Position numbers and translations under genes: made by a program. The notes under the pieces are model-generated. The model saw only the letters and a program-made list of their open reading frames with translations, did no database searches and was not told the DNA's origin. Shown here one piece after another: positions 26,174 to 34,762 of a stretch of 61,133 bases of DNA (positions within the stretch are counted from its first letter, which is position 1; each line of letters starts with the position of its first letter). Origin of the DNA: Microbacterium paulum (lineage in GTDB: Bacteria > Actinomycetota > Actinomycetes > Actinomycetales > Microbacteriaceae); NCBI RefSeq assembly GCF_015707995.1, contig NZ_JAAGRY010000011.1, positions 1 through 61,133 of the forward strand, written 5' to 3'.

Positions 26174-27168
26174 CACGCATCGAAGGAAGCACCGTCCTCG
26201 TCACCGGCGGCGCCGGAACGATCGGGTCGACGATCGTCGATCAGCTGCTGGATGCCGGCGCTGCACACATCGACGTGCTCGACAATCTCGTGCGCGGCCG
26301 GCTCGCGAATCTCGACGACGCGATCGCGACCGGCCGCGTCACGCTCGTCGACGGAGACATCCGCGACGCACGCCTCGTCGATGAGCTCGTCGACGGGAAA
26401 GACGTGGTGTTCCACCAGGCGGCGATCCGCATCACGCAATGCGCGGAAGAGCCACGCCTCGCGCTCGAGGTGCTCGTCGACGGCACCTTCAACGTCGTCG
26501 AGTCGGCCGCGCGGCACGGCGTCGGCAAACTCATCGCGGCATCCAGCGCGTCGGTCTACGGCATGGCCGATGTCTTTCCGACCGATGAGCGCCACCACCA
26601 CGAGAGCAACGACACGCTCTACGGGGCGGCGAAGACGTTCAACGAGGGCCTCGTGCGCAGCTTCCGTGCGATGCAGGGCCTCGACTATGTGCTGCTGCGC
26701 TACTTCAACGTCTACGGACCGCGGATGGACGTGCACGGTCTCTACACCGAAGTGCTCGTGCGGTGGATGGAGCGCATCGCCGACGGGCGGCCCCCGCTGA
26801 TCTTCGGCGACGGGCGCCAGACGATGGACTTCGTGTGCGCGCCCGACATCGCCCGGGCCAACGTGCTCGCCGCCGAGAGCGGCATCGTCGAGGGGACCTA
26901 CAACATCGCGAGCGGCACCGAGACGAGCCTGCTCGAGCTCGCCGAGGCGCTGCTGCGGGTGATGGATGCCGAAGACCTCGGCGTGGAACACGGGCCCGAG
27001 CGGGCCGTCAACGGTGTCGTGCGCCGGCTCGCCGACACGAGCGCCGCGCGCCGGGACCTCGGCTTCGAGGCGACGATCGGGCTCGAGGACGGCCTGCGTC
27101 AGCTCGTCGCGTGGTGGGCGCCGCTGCGCGAGGAGATCTCGGCAGGGCGGTCGGTGGTGACCGCGTGA
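26170..27168 (+). CDS. NAD-dependent epimerase/dehydratase (SDR), probable UDP-hexose 4-epimerase
   Basis: The 332-residue extended SDR has TGGAGTIGS at the nucleotide-binding turn, the strand HQAAIRIT, the Ser in ASSASVYG and the YGAAK catalytic pair. The sequence LLRYFNVYGPRMD is typical of UDP-glucose/GlcNAc 4-epimerases of the WbpP type. The lack of a DE pair beside the catalytic Tyr argues against a 4,6-dehydratase. It overlaps both neighbours by 4 bases. Confidence 0.85.
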   Translation: MTRIEGSTVLVTGGAGTIGSTIVDQLLDAGAAHIDVLDNLVRGRLANLDDAIATGRVTLVDGDIRDARLVDELVDGKDVVFHQAAIRITQCAEEPRLALEVLVDGTFNVVESAARHGVGKLIAASSASVYGMADVFPTDERHHHESNDTLYGAAKTFNEGLVRSFRAMQGLDYVLLRYFNVYGPRMDVHGLYTEVLVRWMERIADGRPPLIFGDGRQTMDFVCAPDIARANVLAAESGIVEGTYNIASGTETSLLELAEALLRVMDAEDLGVEHGPERAVNGVVRRLADTSAARRDLGFEATIGLEDGLRQLVAWWAPLREEISAGRSVVTA

Positions 27169-28313
27169 GCGAGCGCATCAACGTGATGGTCCCCTGGCTC
27201 GGCCAGGAGGAGGCGGACGCCGTCGCGGCGGCGATCGCGTCCGGCTGGATCGCGCAGGGGCCGCGCGTCGCGCAGTTCGAAGAGGCATTCGCGGAAGCGA
27301 TGCAAGCCCCGTACGCGGTCGCGACGAGCAGCTGCACCACGGCACTGCATCTCGCGCTCATCGTCGCGGGGATCGGCCCGGGCGACGAAGTGATCGTCCC
27401 GTCCTACTCCTTCATCGCGACGACGAACGCCGTCCGCTACGTCGGCGCCACGCCGGTGTTCGCCGACGTCGACATCGTCACCGGCAACCTGACGGCAGAA
27501 GAGGTCGAGCGGAGCATCACTTCCGCGACGCGCGCCGTGATCGCCGTCGACCAGGGTGGTGTGCCGATCGATCTCGTATCGATCCGCGAGATCGTCGACC
27601 CGCTCGGCATCGTGGTCATCGAGGATGCCGCGTGCGGTGCGGGATCGACCTACCGCAACCGGCCGGTGGGGGCGGGGGCGGACATCGCCGCATGGTCCTT
27701 CCACCCGCGCAAGCTGCTCACCACCGGAGAGGGCGGCATGCTCACGACGACGCGCGCCGACTGGGCCGCTCGGGCACGGCGCCTGCGTGAGCATGCGATG
27801 AACGTCTCTGCGGCCGACCGCCACAAGTCGGTCCTGCCGCCGGCGGAGGAGTACGTCGAGGTCGGCTACAACTTCCGCATGACCGACCTGCAGGCGGCGG
27901 TGGGATTGGTGCAGCTGGGCAAACTGCCGAAGATCATCCGTCGGCGTCGCGAGCTCGCGGCGCGGTATCGCGCGGGGCTCCGTGGTGTGACCGGCCTGCG
28001 CACCGTCGCAGACCCGGACTACGGCACCGGCAACGTGCAGTCGTTCTGGGTCGAGGTGCAGGACGGATACCCGACTGATCGCGACGGGTTGCTGACGGCG
28101 CTCGCCGAGGCGGGGATCTCGGCACGGCGCGGGATCATGGCTGCGCACCGTCAGGCTCCGTATCGTGAGCTCGCGCCGGAGGGCTCACTGCCCGTCACGG
28201 AGCACCTCACCGACAGCACGCTGATCCTGCCGCTGTACCACACGCTGACCGAGGCCGATCAGGACCGCGTCATCGACGTCCTACTCAAACCTCGCATAGA
28301 GGCGATCGCATGA
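27165..28313 (+). CDS. DegT/DnrJ/EryC1 family PLP aminotransferase (copy 1)
   Basis: The 382-residue aminotransferase transfers an amino group to a keto-sugar nucleotide. The motifs SSCTTALHLAL, PSYSFIATTNAV, EDAACGAGS and SFHPRKLLTTGEGG with the PLP-binding Lys are present. GTG start at 27165 overlaps the epimerase stop (GTGA), and its stop overlaps the next gene. The immediate follower is a PglD-like acetyltransferase, so the pair could make a 4-acetamido sugar, as PglE and PglD do, although no 4,6-dehydratase is encoded in the window. Confidence 0.9.
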   Translation: MSERINVMVPWLGQEEADAVAAAIASGWIAQGPRVAQFEEAFAEAMQAPYAVATSSCTTALHLALIVAGIGPGDEVIVPSYSFIATTNAVRYVGATPVFADVDIVTGNLTAEEVERSITSATRAVIAVDQGGVPIDLVSIREIVDPLGIVVIEDAACGAGSTYRNRPVGAGADIAAWSFHPRKLLTTGEGGMLTTTRADWAARARRLREHAMNVSAADRHKSVLPPAEEYVEVGYNFRMTDLQAAVGLVQLGKLPKIIRRRRELAARYRAGLRGVTGLRTVADPDYGTGNVQSFWVEVQDGYPTDRDGLLTALAEAGISARRGIMAAHRQAPYRELAPEGSLPVTEHLTDSTLILPLYHTLTEADQDRVIDVLLKPRIEAIA

Positions 28314-28939
28314 CCGCCGGGCTGCTCCTTGTGGGGGCGAGTGGCCTGGCCAGGGAAGTCATCGCGGCGGGGATCACGGGTGTCGTCGGCATCCTCGACG
28401 ACAACGTTGAACTGCACGGCACCGAGGTGTCCGGGGTGCCCGTGCTCGGGGGAACGGCATTGGCCGCGAGCCATGACGAGGAACTGCTCCTGTGTATCGG
28501 CCCGAGCGGAAGTCGTCGCGAGGTTGCGCGCCGCCTGTCACGAATCGGGGTCGAAGACGGCAGATATGCCACGTACGTCGCGCGATCGGCGCGAATCGGC
28601 CGCAGCAGCGAGATCGCCACCGGATCGATTCTGCTCGATGGTGTGGTCGTCACGGCTGACGCCCGGGTCGGGCGATGCGTCGTGGTCATGCCGAACTGCA
28701 CGATCACGCATGACGACGTTCTGGGAGATTTCGTCACGTTGGCGGCAGGGGTCGCCCTGGGCGGTGCCGTCCACGTCGGCAAGCGCGCCTACGTGGGCAT
28801 GAACGCATCCGTGCACCCGGGCGTGACGATCGGGCGCGAGGCGACGATCGGAATGGGGGCTGTCGTGCTGCGCGACGTTCCCGACGGGGAGACGTGGGCC
28901 GGCGTGCCCGCACGACGGCTGGGGGAGCCGAATGACTGA
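28310..28939 (+). CDS. PglD/NeuD-like sugar O/N-acetyltransferase
   Basis: The 209-residue protein has an N-terminal Rossmann-like nucleotide-sugar domain (LLLVGASGLAREV) and a C-terminal left-handed beta helix. The putative catalytic His is in ITHDDVLGDF, and the C-terminal AGVPARRLGE motif is typical. It overlaps the aminotransferase (ATGA) and the next gene by 8 bases. It probably acetylates the amino group placed by the preceding aminotransferase. Confidence 0.87.
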   Translation: MTAGLLLVGASGLAREVIAAGITGVVGILDDNVELHGTEVSGVPVLGGTALAASHDEELLLCIGPSGSRREVARRLSRIGVEDGRYATYVARSARIGRSSEIATGSILLDGVVVTADARVGRCVVVMPNCTITHDDVLGDFVTLAAGVALGGAVHVGKRAYVGMNASVHPGVTIGREATIGMGAVVLRDVPDGETWAGVPARRLGEPND

Positions 28940-30056
28940 ATCCACTCTGAGAGCCGCGCTCCGCGGCGGTCAGCCGCTCATCGATGACCTCGTGTCGATT
29001 GCTGTCCGGGGGCTCTCGCAGATCGCATCGCAGCCCGTCACCGAGGTGCCTCAGACGTACCGAGGAGTGGCGACCGCTGATGGCCCCCGGCTGGAGGCGC
29101 AAGGCGCGAACCTCCGCTATGCGGCGATGGCCGCCCTCGGCTTCGGCCGCGTACCCGAGGGCGTCCAGCGAGGTGCGCTCGGGGGGCGGACGGCCGCGGA
29201 TTTCGCGCTCCAATGTCAGCGGGCGGCGATCGAGCAGAGCGAGCCGGGTGCTGCGGCTCTGTCGCTCTGGGCGGCTGCCGAGGTCGCGGGCGCGGCGGAC
29301 AACAGGCTCTTCGCCCCGTTCGCGGCGGCGCTGGAGGGGCCGGTCGACACCGTTGTGGCGTCGTGGATCCTCACGGCTGCCGTGGCGGTCGGCGTCGGGG
29401 CTGAAGACCTGCGGGACCGGGCGGCGCAACGGCTCCTCGAGCATCGAGGCACGGCCGGCGTGTTCCCGCACACCCTGCCTCCCGCCCGCGGAGTCCGTGG
29501 GCATGTGGGGTGCTTCGCCGATCAGGTGTACCCGATCCAAGCGTTCGCCCGGCTTCACGGGGTCACCGGTCAGCCTGAGCATCTGGCGGTCGCGAACGCG
29601 ACCGCCCAGCGCATTGTCGACCTGCAGGGTGAGCAGGGGCAGTGGTGGTGGCATTACGACCACCGTGACGGCTCAGTGGTGGAGGGCTTCCCCGTCTACT
29701 CGGTCCATCAACACGGCATGGCGCCGATGGCCCTCTTCGACCTCGCGGAGGCGGGGGGGCAGGATCACACGGATGCCGTCCGGCGAGGCCTGGGCTGGCT
29801 CACGTCCCATCCCGAGTGCGTCGAGCCATTGGTCGCACCCGAACTAGGCGTGGTGTGGCGCAAGGTCGGTCGCCGAGAGATCGCAAAGGCATCCCGCATC
29901 GTCGGCGCGGTCACGACCTCGATCAAGCCAGGCCTGCATATTCCCGGGCTGGACAGGCTGATGCCGCCGGGACCCGTCGACTACGAGTGCCGACCTTACG
30001 AGCTCGGCTGGTTGCTGTATGCCTGGGGCTCAGGCAGTGCCGCGACGGGTGCATGA
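28932..30056 (+). CDS. Unknown protein of alpha/alpha-toroid type in a polysaccharide operon
   Basis: I do not recognise a named family with confidence. The 374-residue protein is cytosolic by appearance (no signal peptide, no membrane helix) and largely helical, with repeated helix pairs such as AALSLWAAAEVAGAA and LAVANATAQRIVDLQ. Around residue 237 is an aromatic stretch WWWHYDHRDG followed by VYSVHQHGMAPMAL, similar in style to alpha/alpha-barrel sugar epimerases, lyases and hydrolases. GGGGGAGCCGA precedes the ATG, and it overlaps the acetyltransferase by 8 bases. A role in processing lipid-linked or nucleotide-linked sugar is possible. Confidence 0.7.
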   Translation: MTESTLRAALRGGQPLIDDLVSIAVRGLSQIASQPVTEVPQTYRGVATADGPRLEAQGANLRYAAMAALGFGRVPEGVQRGALGGRTAADFALQCQRAAIEQSEPGAAALSLWAAAEVAGAADNRLFAPFAAALEGPVDTVVASWILTAAVAVGVGAEDLRDRAAQRLLEHRGTAGVFPHTLPPARGVRGHVGCFADQVYPIQAFARLHGVTGQPEHLAVANATAQRIVDLQGEQGQWWWHYDHRDGSVVEGFPVYSVHQHGMAPMALFDLAEAGGQDHTDAVRRGLGWLTSHPECVEPLVAPELGVVWRKVGRREIAKASRIVGAVTTSIKPGLHIPGLDRLMPPGPVDYECRPYELGWLLYAWGSGSAATGA

Positions 30057-30057
30057 C

Positions 30058-30822
30058 ATGACGGCGACGCTCGTCCGAGAGGTTCTCGGATATCCCATCC
30101 TCGCAGTCACCCCCGCAGAGGCGGTCGACCTCTGCGAGGACGCCATCCGATCGCAGCGTCCACTGCAGATCGGGGTGCTGAATGCGGCGAAGATCGTCAA
30201 TGCGGCGAAGGACCCCGCGCTTCGAGACGCGCTCTTGAGCTGCGATGTGATCTTCGCCGACGGCCAGGCCGTCGTGTGGGCCAGTCGCATCCTGGGGCAG
30301 CCGCTGCCCGGGCGGGTCGCCGGCATCGATCTGTTCGAGGACCTGCTCGCACTCGCCAGTCGTCGGCGCTACTCGGTGTACCTCCTGGGTGCGACGCGGG
30401 AAGTTCTCGATCGCGTCGTCGACGTCGTGGCGGAGCAGTATCCCGATGCCGTCGTCGCCGGGCACCGCGACGGATACTTCTCCCCTGCGGAGGCCGCGGA
30501 CGTCGCGCATGACATCGGCGCCAGCGCCCCGGACATGCTGTTCGTCGCCATGACCTCGCCGAAGAAGGAGACCTTCATCGCGGCGAACCAGGATGCCATG
30601 CACGTGCCGCTCACGCACGGTGTCGGGGGATCGTTCGACATCCTCGCCGGGAAGACCGAACGCGCCCCCGAGCTCTGGCAGAGACTCGGCATGGAGTGGG
30701 CGTTCCGGGTCGTTCAGGAGCCGCGACGGATGTTCATGCGGTACTTCCGCACGAACGGCGCATTCATCGTCATGGTGTTCCGTGAGTACTTTCGTTCGCG
30801 CACGCAATCAAGACTCAACTAG
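30058..30822 (+). CDS. WecG/TagA/CpsF family glycosyltransferase
   Basis: The 254-residue GT26 enzyme is of the kind that transfers ManNAc (TagA) or ManNAcA (WecG) onto undecaprenyl-PP-GlcNAc. Typical blocks are LNAAKIVNA, FADGQAVVWASRILG, RVAGIDLFEDL, VYLLGA and PKKETFI. ATG 30058 begins one base after the preceding stop. Since wecC and wecB follow directly, ManNAcA is the likely donor sugar, making the pair GlcNAc-ManNAcA a reasonable guess for the start of the repeat unit. Confidence 0.9.
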   Translation: MTATLVREVLGYPILAVTPAEAVDLCEDAIRSQRPLQIGVLNAAKIVNAAKDPALRDALLSCDVIFADGQAVVWASRILGQPLPGRVAGIDLFEDLLALASRRRYSVYLLGATREVLDRVVDVVAEQYPDAVVAGHRDGYFSPAEAADVAHDIGASAPDMLFVAMTSPKKETFIAANQDAMHVPLTHGVGGSFDILAGKTERAPELWQRLGMEWAFRVVQEPRRMFMRYFRTNGAFIVMVFREYFRSRTQSRLN

Positions 30823-30830
30823 GGGGAAGC

Positions 30831-32084
30831 ATGCCTTCATTCGATGGGACCATCGCGGTCGTGGGGTTGGGATACATCGGCCTGCCGACGGCCGTGATGC
30901 TGGCAGCCCAGGGCACACAGGTCGTCGGGGTCGATGTCAACGAACGGACCATCGAGATGGTCAATCGGGGTGAGCTTCCGTTCGTGGAACCCGACCTCGA
31001 GACCAGCCTCAGTGGTGTCGTCGCCCGTGGACGGCTGACGGCAACAGTGGAGATGCCCGAAGCCGAGGCGTACATCATCGCCGTGCCGACGCCGTTCCAG
31101 CCGGACCACACCGCCGATCTGAGCTATGTCCAAGCGGCGGTGGCCGGAGTCGCGCCGAAGCTGCGCCGCGGCGCGATCGTGGTCATCGAGTCCACTTCAC
31201 CTCCGGGCACGACCCAGACGGTGACGGACTGGCTCGCAGAACTGCGCCCCGACCTGAAGCTTCCGCGCGAGGGCGAAGCGCAGCCGGATATCTTCGTCGC
31301 GCACTGCCCCGAACGCGTCCTTCCGGGGTCGATCATGGTCGAGATGGTCCTCAACGACCGTGTCGTCGGCGGAATCACTCCGCACTGCGCCGAGAAGGCG
31401 GCGGAGATCTACCGCGTCTTCTGCCAGGGGGAGATCCAGCTCTGCGACGCTGCGAGTGCGGAGATGGCGAAGCTCGTCGAGAATTCCTACCGCGACGTCA
31501 ACATCGCGTTCGCCAACGAGCTTTCGATGATCTGCGATCAGATCGGGCTCGACGTCTGGGAAGTCATCAAGCTGGCGAACCACCACCCGCGCGTCAACAT
31601 CCTCAAGCCGGGCCCCGGCGTCGGCGGACACTGCATTGCGGTGGATCCCTGGTTCATCGTGGGCGCGGCGCCGGGGCTGGCGAAGCTGATCCGTACCGCG
31701 CGCGAGGTGAACGACTCCAAGCCGGAGTTCATCGTCGACCACGTCGCACGCAGCGTGTCGCGCTTCCGCGAGCCGCAGGTCGCCTGCCTGGGACTGACCT
31801 TCAAGGCCAACGTCGACGATATGCGCGAGAGCCCTGCCGTCGACATCGTCGAACTGCTTGCCAGCAGACTGCCTGACGTCACGATCAACGTCTCCGATCC
31901 GTTGGTCAGCGGGCTGCCCGCCCGGCTGGCGAACATTCCGAACATCCGGTTCGTCCGTCCCGCCACGGCGGTCGCGGAGTCCGATGTCGTGCTGCTTCTC
32001 GTCGACCACGACGCATTCCGATCCGTCAGCCGTCCGATGCTCGACGGCAAAGTGGTCTTCGACACTCGAGGATACTGGCGGTGA
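30831..32084 (+). CDS. wecC: UDP-N-acetyl-D-mannosamine 6-dehydrogenase
   Basis: The 417-residue nucleotide-sugar dehydrogenase oxidises C6 of UDP-ManNAc to the carboxylate with two NAD. It has the Rossmann motif VVGLGYIGLPTAV, the central ENSYRDVNIAFANEL helix, the catalytic Cys in GPGVGGHCIAVDPWF (where GGHC...DPWF favours WecC over Ugd), and GLTFKANVDDMRESPA. GGGGGAAGC precedes the ATG. The stop overlaps the wecB start. Confidence 0.93.
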   Translation: MPSFDGTIAVVGLGYIGLPTAVMLAAQGTQVVGVDVNERTIEMVNRGELPFVEPDLETSLSGVVARGRLTATVEMPEAEAYIIAVPTPFQPDHTADLSYVQAAVAGVAPKLRRGAIVVIESTSPPGTTQTVTDWLAELRPDLKLPREGEAQPDIFVAHCPERVLPGSIMVEMVLNDRVVGGITPHCAEKAAEIYRVFCQGEIQLCDAASAEMAKLVENSYRDVNIAFANELSMICDQIGLDVWEVIKLANHHPRVNILKPGPGVGGHCIAVDPWFIVGAAPGLAKLIRTAREVNDSKPEFIVDHVARSVSRFREPQVACLGLTFKANVDDMRESPAVDIVELLASRLPDVTINVSDPLVSGLPARLANIPNIRFVRPATAVAESDVVLLLVDHDAFRSVSRPMLDGKVVFDTRGYWR

Positions 32085-33259
32085 GCACGTCGAGGGCCGG
32101 AGATCGGCTGCCGGTCCTGCTCGTCTACGGAACCCGTCCGGAAGCCATCAAGGTCGCCCCCGTGGTCAAGGAGTTGGAACGGCACAGCCGCCTGCGACCC
32201 GTCGTGGCGGTCACGGGTCAGCATCGGGAGATGCTCGACCAGGTCAACCAGGTCTTCGACATCACGCCCGACTTCGATCTGAACATCCTGAGCCACGGGC
32301 AGACGCTGTACGGCATCACGACGAAAGCGCTGATCGGGCTCGAGTCCGTCATCGGCCAGGTCGCGCCCGCGGCGCTCCTCGTCCAGGGCGATACCACGAC
32401 CGCCTTCGCCGCGGCGCTCGCCGCGTTCTACCAGCAGGTGCCCGTCGTGCACCTCGAGGCGGGCCTTCGCACGAGCAACAGATACAACCCGTTCCCGGAG
32501 GAGATGAACCGCCGGTTGGCGAGCCAGCTGACCGATGTGCACCTGGCGCCCACCGCGCTGGCCCGCGACAATCTCCTGCTCGAGAATGTGCCGCGCGAAC
32601 GCATCACCGTGACGGGCAACACGGTGATCGACGCTTTGCAGGTCGTCACCAGTGCGCCGCGCCCCGTGCACGATCCGCAGTTCGCCCAGTTCCTCCAGCG
32701 CGCAGCGGATCGCCCTGTGCTGCTGGTCACCAGCCATCGCCGCGAGTCGTGGGGCGCGCCGATCGGCCACACCGCCCGAGCGGTCGCCGAACTCGCCCGG
32801 CGGTATCCGGACCTGATGATCCTGCTTCCCGCGCATCGCAACCCGATCGTGCGAGACGCCATCCTGCCGCCGCTGGAGGGGCTGGACAACGTCGTGGTCA
32901 CCGAGCCTCTCGACTATCCGGACTTCTGCCAGGCGCTGCAGCGCAGCACCGTCGTGCTCACGGACAGCGGCGGCGTCCAGGAGGAAGCGCCGAGCCTCGG
33001 CATACCGGTCCTTGTGCTGCGGGAGACGACCGAGCGCCCGGAAGCCGTGTCCGCGGGCTCAGCGAAGCTGGTCGGCACCGACGAGTACCGCATCGTGGAC
33101 GAGGTCTCGCGCCTGCTCACGAACCGTGCCGCTTACGACGCGATGGCGCAGGCGCGGAATCCCTACGGCGACGGCGCGGCCGCGCGCCGAGGGGTCGACG
33201 CCATTGCGGCATTCCTGGGCGTCGGAGAGCCTCCGGCGGAGTTCGACCCGGGCACGTGA
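32081..33259 (+). CDS. wecB: UDP-N-acetylglucosamine 2-epimerase (non-hydrolysing)
   Basis: The 392-residue enzyme interconverts UDP-GlcNAc and UDP-ManNAc, the substrate of WecC. Motifs include YGTRPEAIKVAPVV, TGQHREMLDQV, VQGDTTTAF, HLEAGLRT, FPEEMNRRL, SHRRESWG and TDSGGVQEEAPSLG. The GTG start overlaps the wecC stop (GTGA). Its last 97 bases overlap, antisense, the 3' end of the Wzz-like gene on the other strand. Confidence 0.95.
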   Translation: MSTSRAGDRLPVLLVYGTRPEAIKVAPVVKELERHSRLRPVVAVTGQHREMLDQVNQVFDITPDFDLNILSHGQTLYGITTKALIGLESVIGQVAPAALLVQGDTTTAFAAALAAFYQQVPVVHLEAGLRTSNRYNPFPEEMNRRLASQLTDVHLAPTALARDNLLLENVPRERITVTGNTVIDALQVVTSAPRPVHDPQFAQFLQRAADRPVLLVTSHRRESWGAPIGHTARAVAELARRYPDLMILLPAHRNPIVRDAILPPLEGLDNVVVTEPLDYPDFCQALQRSTVVLTDSGGVQEEAPSLGIPVLVLRETTERPEAVSAGSAKLVGTDEYRIVDEVSRLLTNRAAYDAMAQARNPYGDGAAARRGVDAIAAFLGVGEPPAEFDPGT

Positions 33260-33915
33260 TCATCGTCGACGAGCGCCCGCCGTCGCGCACTGCGGTAGGC
33301 GGCGGCGAGCCGGTCCGCGGCGAACGGGATGATGACGACGCCGAGCAGACCGAGTGCCACCATCGCGATCAGTGCCCGGGAGGCGACTCCCGTCGACTCC
33401 ACGGCCACCGGCGCGGGCGGCAAGGCGAGGCTTGTGGCGCGCGCGTTCGTGGGAACGCGCGCATCCACCTGGAGATCGGTCAGGATCGAGTCGATGCGTG
33501 CCGTCTCGGCTGCGATCCGCCGGGTGACGGTCTCAGGGTCCGACGCCGACGCCTGCACCACGATGATCGGGTTCGTGTAGTTCTCGGACCACTGGCCGCC
33601 GTAGTCAGGCACGTTCGCAACGACGCCATCGTAGATCCCGCGATCGATGATGCTCGCGTCCGGGCTGACCGCCGGAGGAGCGTCGCTGTCGATGTTGACC
33701 AGCTTCTCGACGACTCCGGCCAGCGGAATGACGTCGCCTCCCAGAGGTGTCAGATAGCCCTTCAGGTAAGGAGCGACCACGACGACCGAAGTCGAACCCC
33801 AGTAGACGGTCTGCAAGCTGCGGGCCTGCACGACTCCGAACGCCCCGACCACGACGCACAAGAGCGTGACCACCCACTGCCGTCTCCACAGGGCGAACAA
33901 ATCCCAGATCGTCAC
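33163..33915 (-). CDS. Wzz-like chain-length / polysaccharide co-polymerase protein 1
   Basis: The 250-residue protein has an N-terminal membrane helix (VVTLLCVVVGAFGVV), an extracytoplasmic region of about 150 residues and a second helix (ALIAMVALGLLGVVII), the layout of Wzz/CapA proteins, then a 45-residue cytoplasmic tail. GTG 33915 is chosen because GGGGGTGCAACGCA precedes it and the promoter would start transcription downstream of the ATG at 33966. No kinase domain or Tyr cluster is visible. It is divergent from a second Wzz-like gene. Confidence 0.75.
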   Translation of the reverse strand: MTIWDLFALWRRQWVVTLLCVVVGAFGVVQARSLQTVYWGSTSVVVVAPYLKGYLTPLGGDVIPLAGVVEKLVNIDSDAPPAVSPDASIIDRGIYDGVVANVPDYGGQWSENYTNPIIVVQASASDPETVTRRIAAETARIDSILTDLQVDARVPTNARATSLALPPAPVAVESTGVASRALIAMVALGLLGVVIIPFAADRLAAAYRSARRRALVDDDHVPGSNSAGGSPTPRNAAMASTPRRAAAPSP

Positions 33916-33965
33916 TGCGTTGCACCCCCATGCGACCCCCGATCGGGACGGGGTGGACGTGCCCA

Positions 33966-33972
33966 TATACTA
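33966..33972. promoter_or_regulatory. Shared bidirectional -10 element between two Wzz-like genes
   Basis: TATACT on the + strand (33966-33971) and TAGTAT on the - strand (33972-33967) overlap in one palindrome-like heptamer. The - strand also has TTGCCG at 33996-33991 with an 18-base spacer. The + start would lie about 47 bases before the TTG at 34025. Confidence 0.55.
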
Positions 33973-34024
33973 AATCCGGTGGTGGGTCGTCGGCAAACGA
34001 CACTGCATTTGGGGAGGCAGTCCG

Positions 34025-34753
34025 TTGTACCTCAGTAACCTGGCGATGATGGTGCGGCGACGATGGATTCTCGCAATCGTGGGCCTCGGTCTGACCGCCG
34101 GTCTGGCCGTCGCCGGATACTTCGTCGCGAAGCCCACCTATCAGGCAACGGCGTCGATCCTGCTGCTTCCTCCGGCGACGACGGTGCCTGCGGAGGGGAA
34201 CCCGTTCCTCCAGTTGGGCGGACTGGATCTCACGGTCGACCTGCTCGGCAAGGCGCTGTCCGATCAGGCGGTGACGCAGCAGATCGAAGAGCTGTCGCCG
34301 ACCGCCGAGGCCGAGGTGGGCGCCGACCCGAGTTCGAGCGGGCCCATCCTGCGCATTCAAGTCCAGGACAAGTCGGAAGAAGCAGCCATCGAGGTCCGCG
34401 ACGTGCTGGTCGACATGGCACCCGCCCGCTTGGCCGACCTGCAGTCCACCGTCGGTGTCGACGGCGGCAATCGCGTGACGTCGTCCGTGCTCGTGGTCGA
34501 CGCGGTCGCTGAACCCGTCGGCCGCGACCCGCTCGTCGGGGCGGTCATCGGCGGCTTCATAGGCCTCGGCCTTTCACTGATCCTCCTCGCCGTAGTCGAT
34601 AACGTGCTGCTGCGCCGCGAGGCGCGTCGTGCCGGGCGGCGGCCCGTCGATGCGGATGGCTCCGACCCGGATGGCGACGAAGGTGGCTCTCAGTCGGCGG
34701 ACGAGTCCTCCGCCGAAGCTCCGCCGTCTGCGGCCGTCGCCGAGCAATCCTGA
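34025..34753 (+). CDS. Wzz-like chain-length / polysaccharide co-polymerase protein 2
   Basis: The 242-residue protein starts YLSNLAMMVRRRWILAIVGLGLT, the first membrane helix, followed by a periplasm-like domain (ATASILLLPP in the usual Wzz position), a second helix (AVIGGFIGLGLSLILLAVV) and an acidic Ser/Asp-rich tail. A TTG start is chosen because GGGGAGG lies 7 bases before it; the ATG at 34046 lacks such a site. It overlaps nothing, but the polymerase gene follows after 9 bases with GAGGAG across the stop codon. Confidence 0.78.
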   Translation: MYLSNLAMMVRRRWILAIVGLGLTAGLAVAGYFVAKPTYQATASILLLPPATTVPAEGNPFLQLGGLDLTVDLLGKALSDQAVTQQIEELSPTAEAEVGADPSSSGPILRIQVQDKSEEAAIEVRDVLVDMAPARLADLQSTVGVDGGNRVTSSVLVVDAVAEPVGRDPLVGAVIGGFIGLGLSLILLAVVDNVLLRREARRAGRRPVDADGSDPDGDEGGSQSADESSAEAPPSAAVAEQS

Positions 34754-34762
34754 GGAGTCGGG

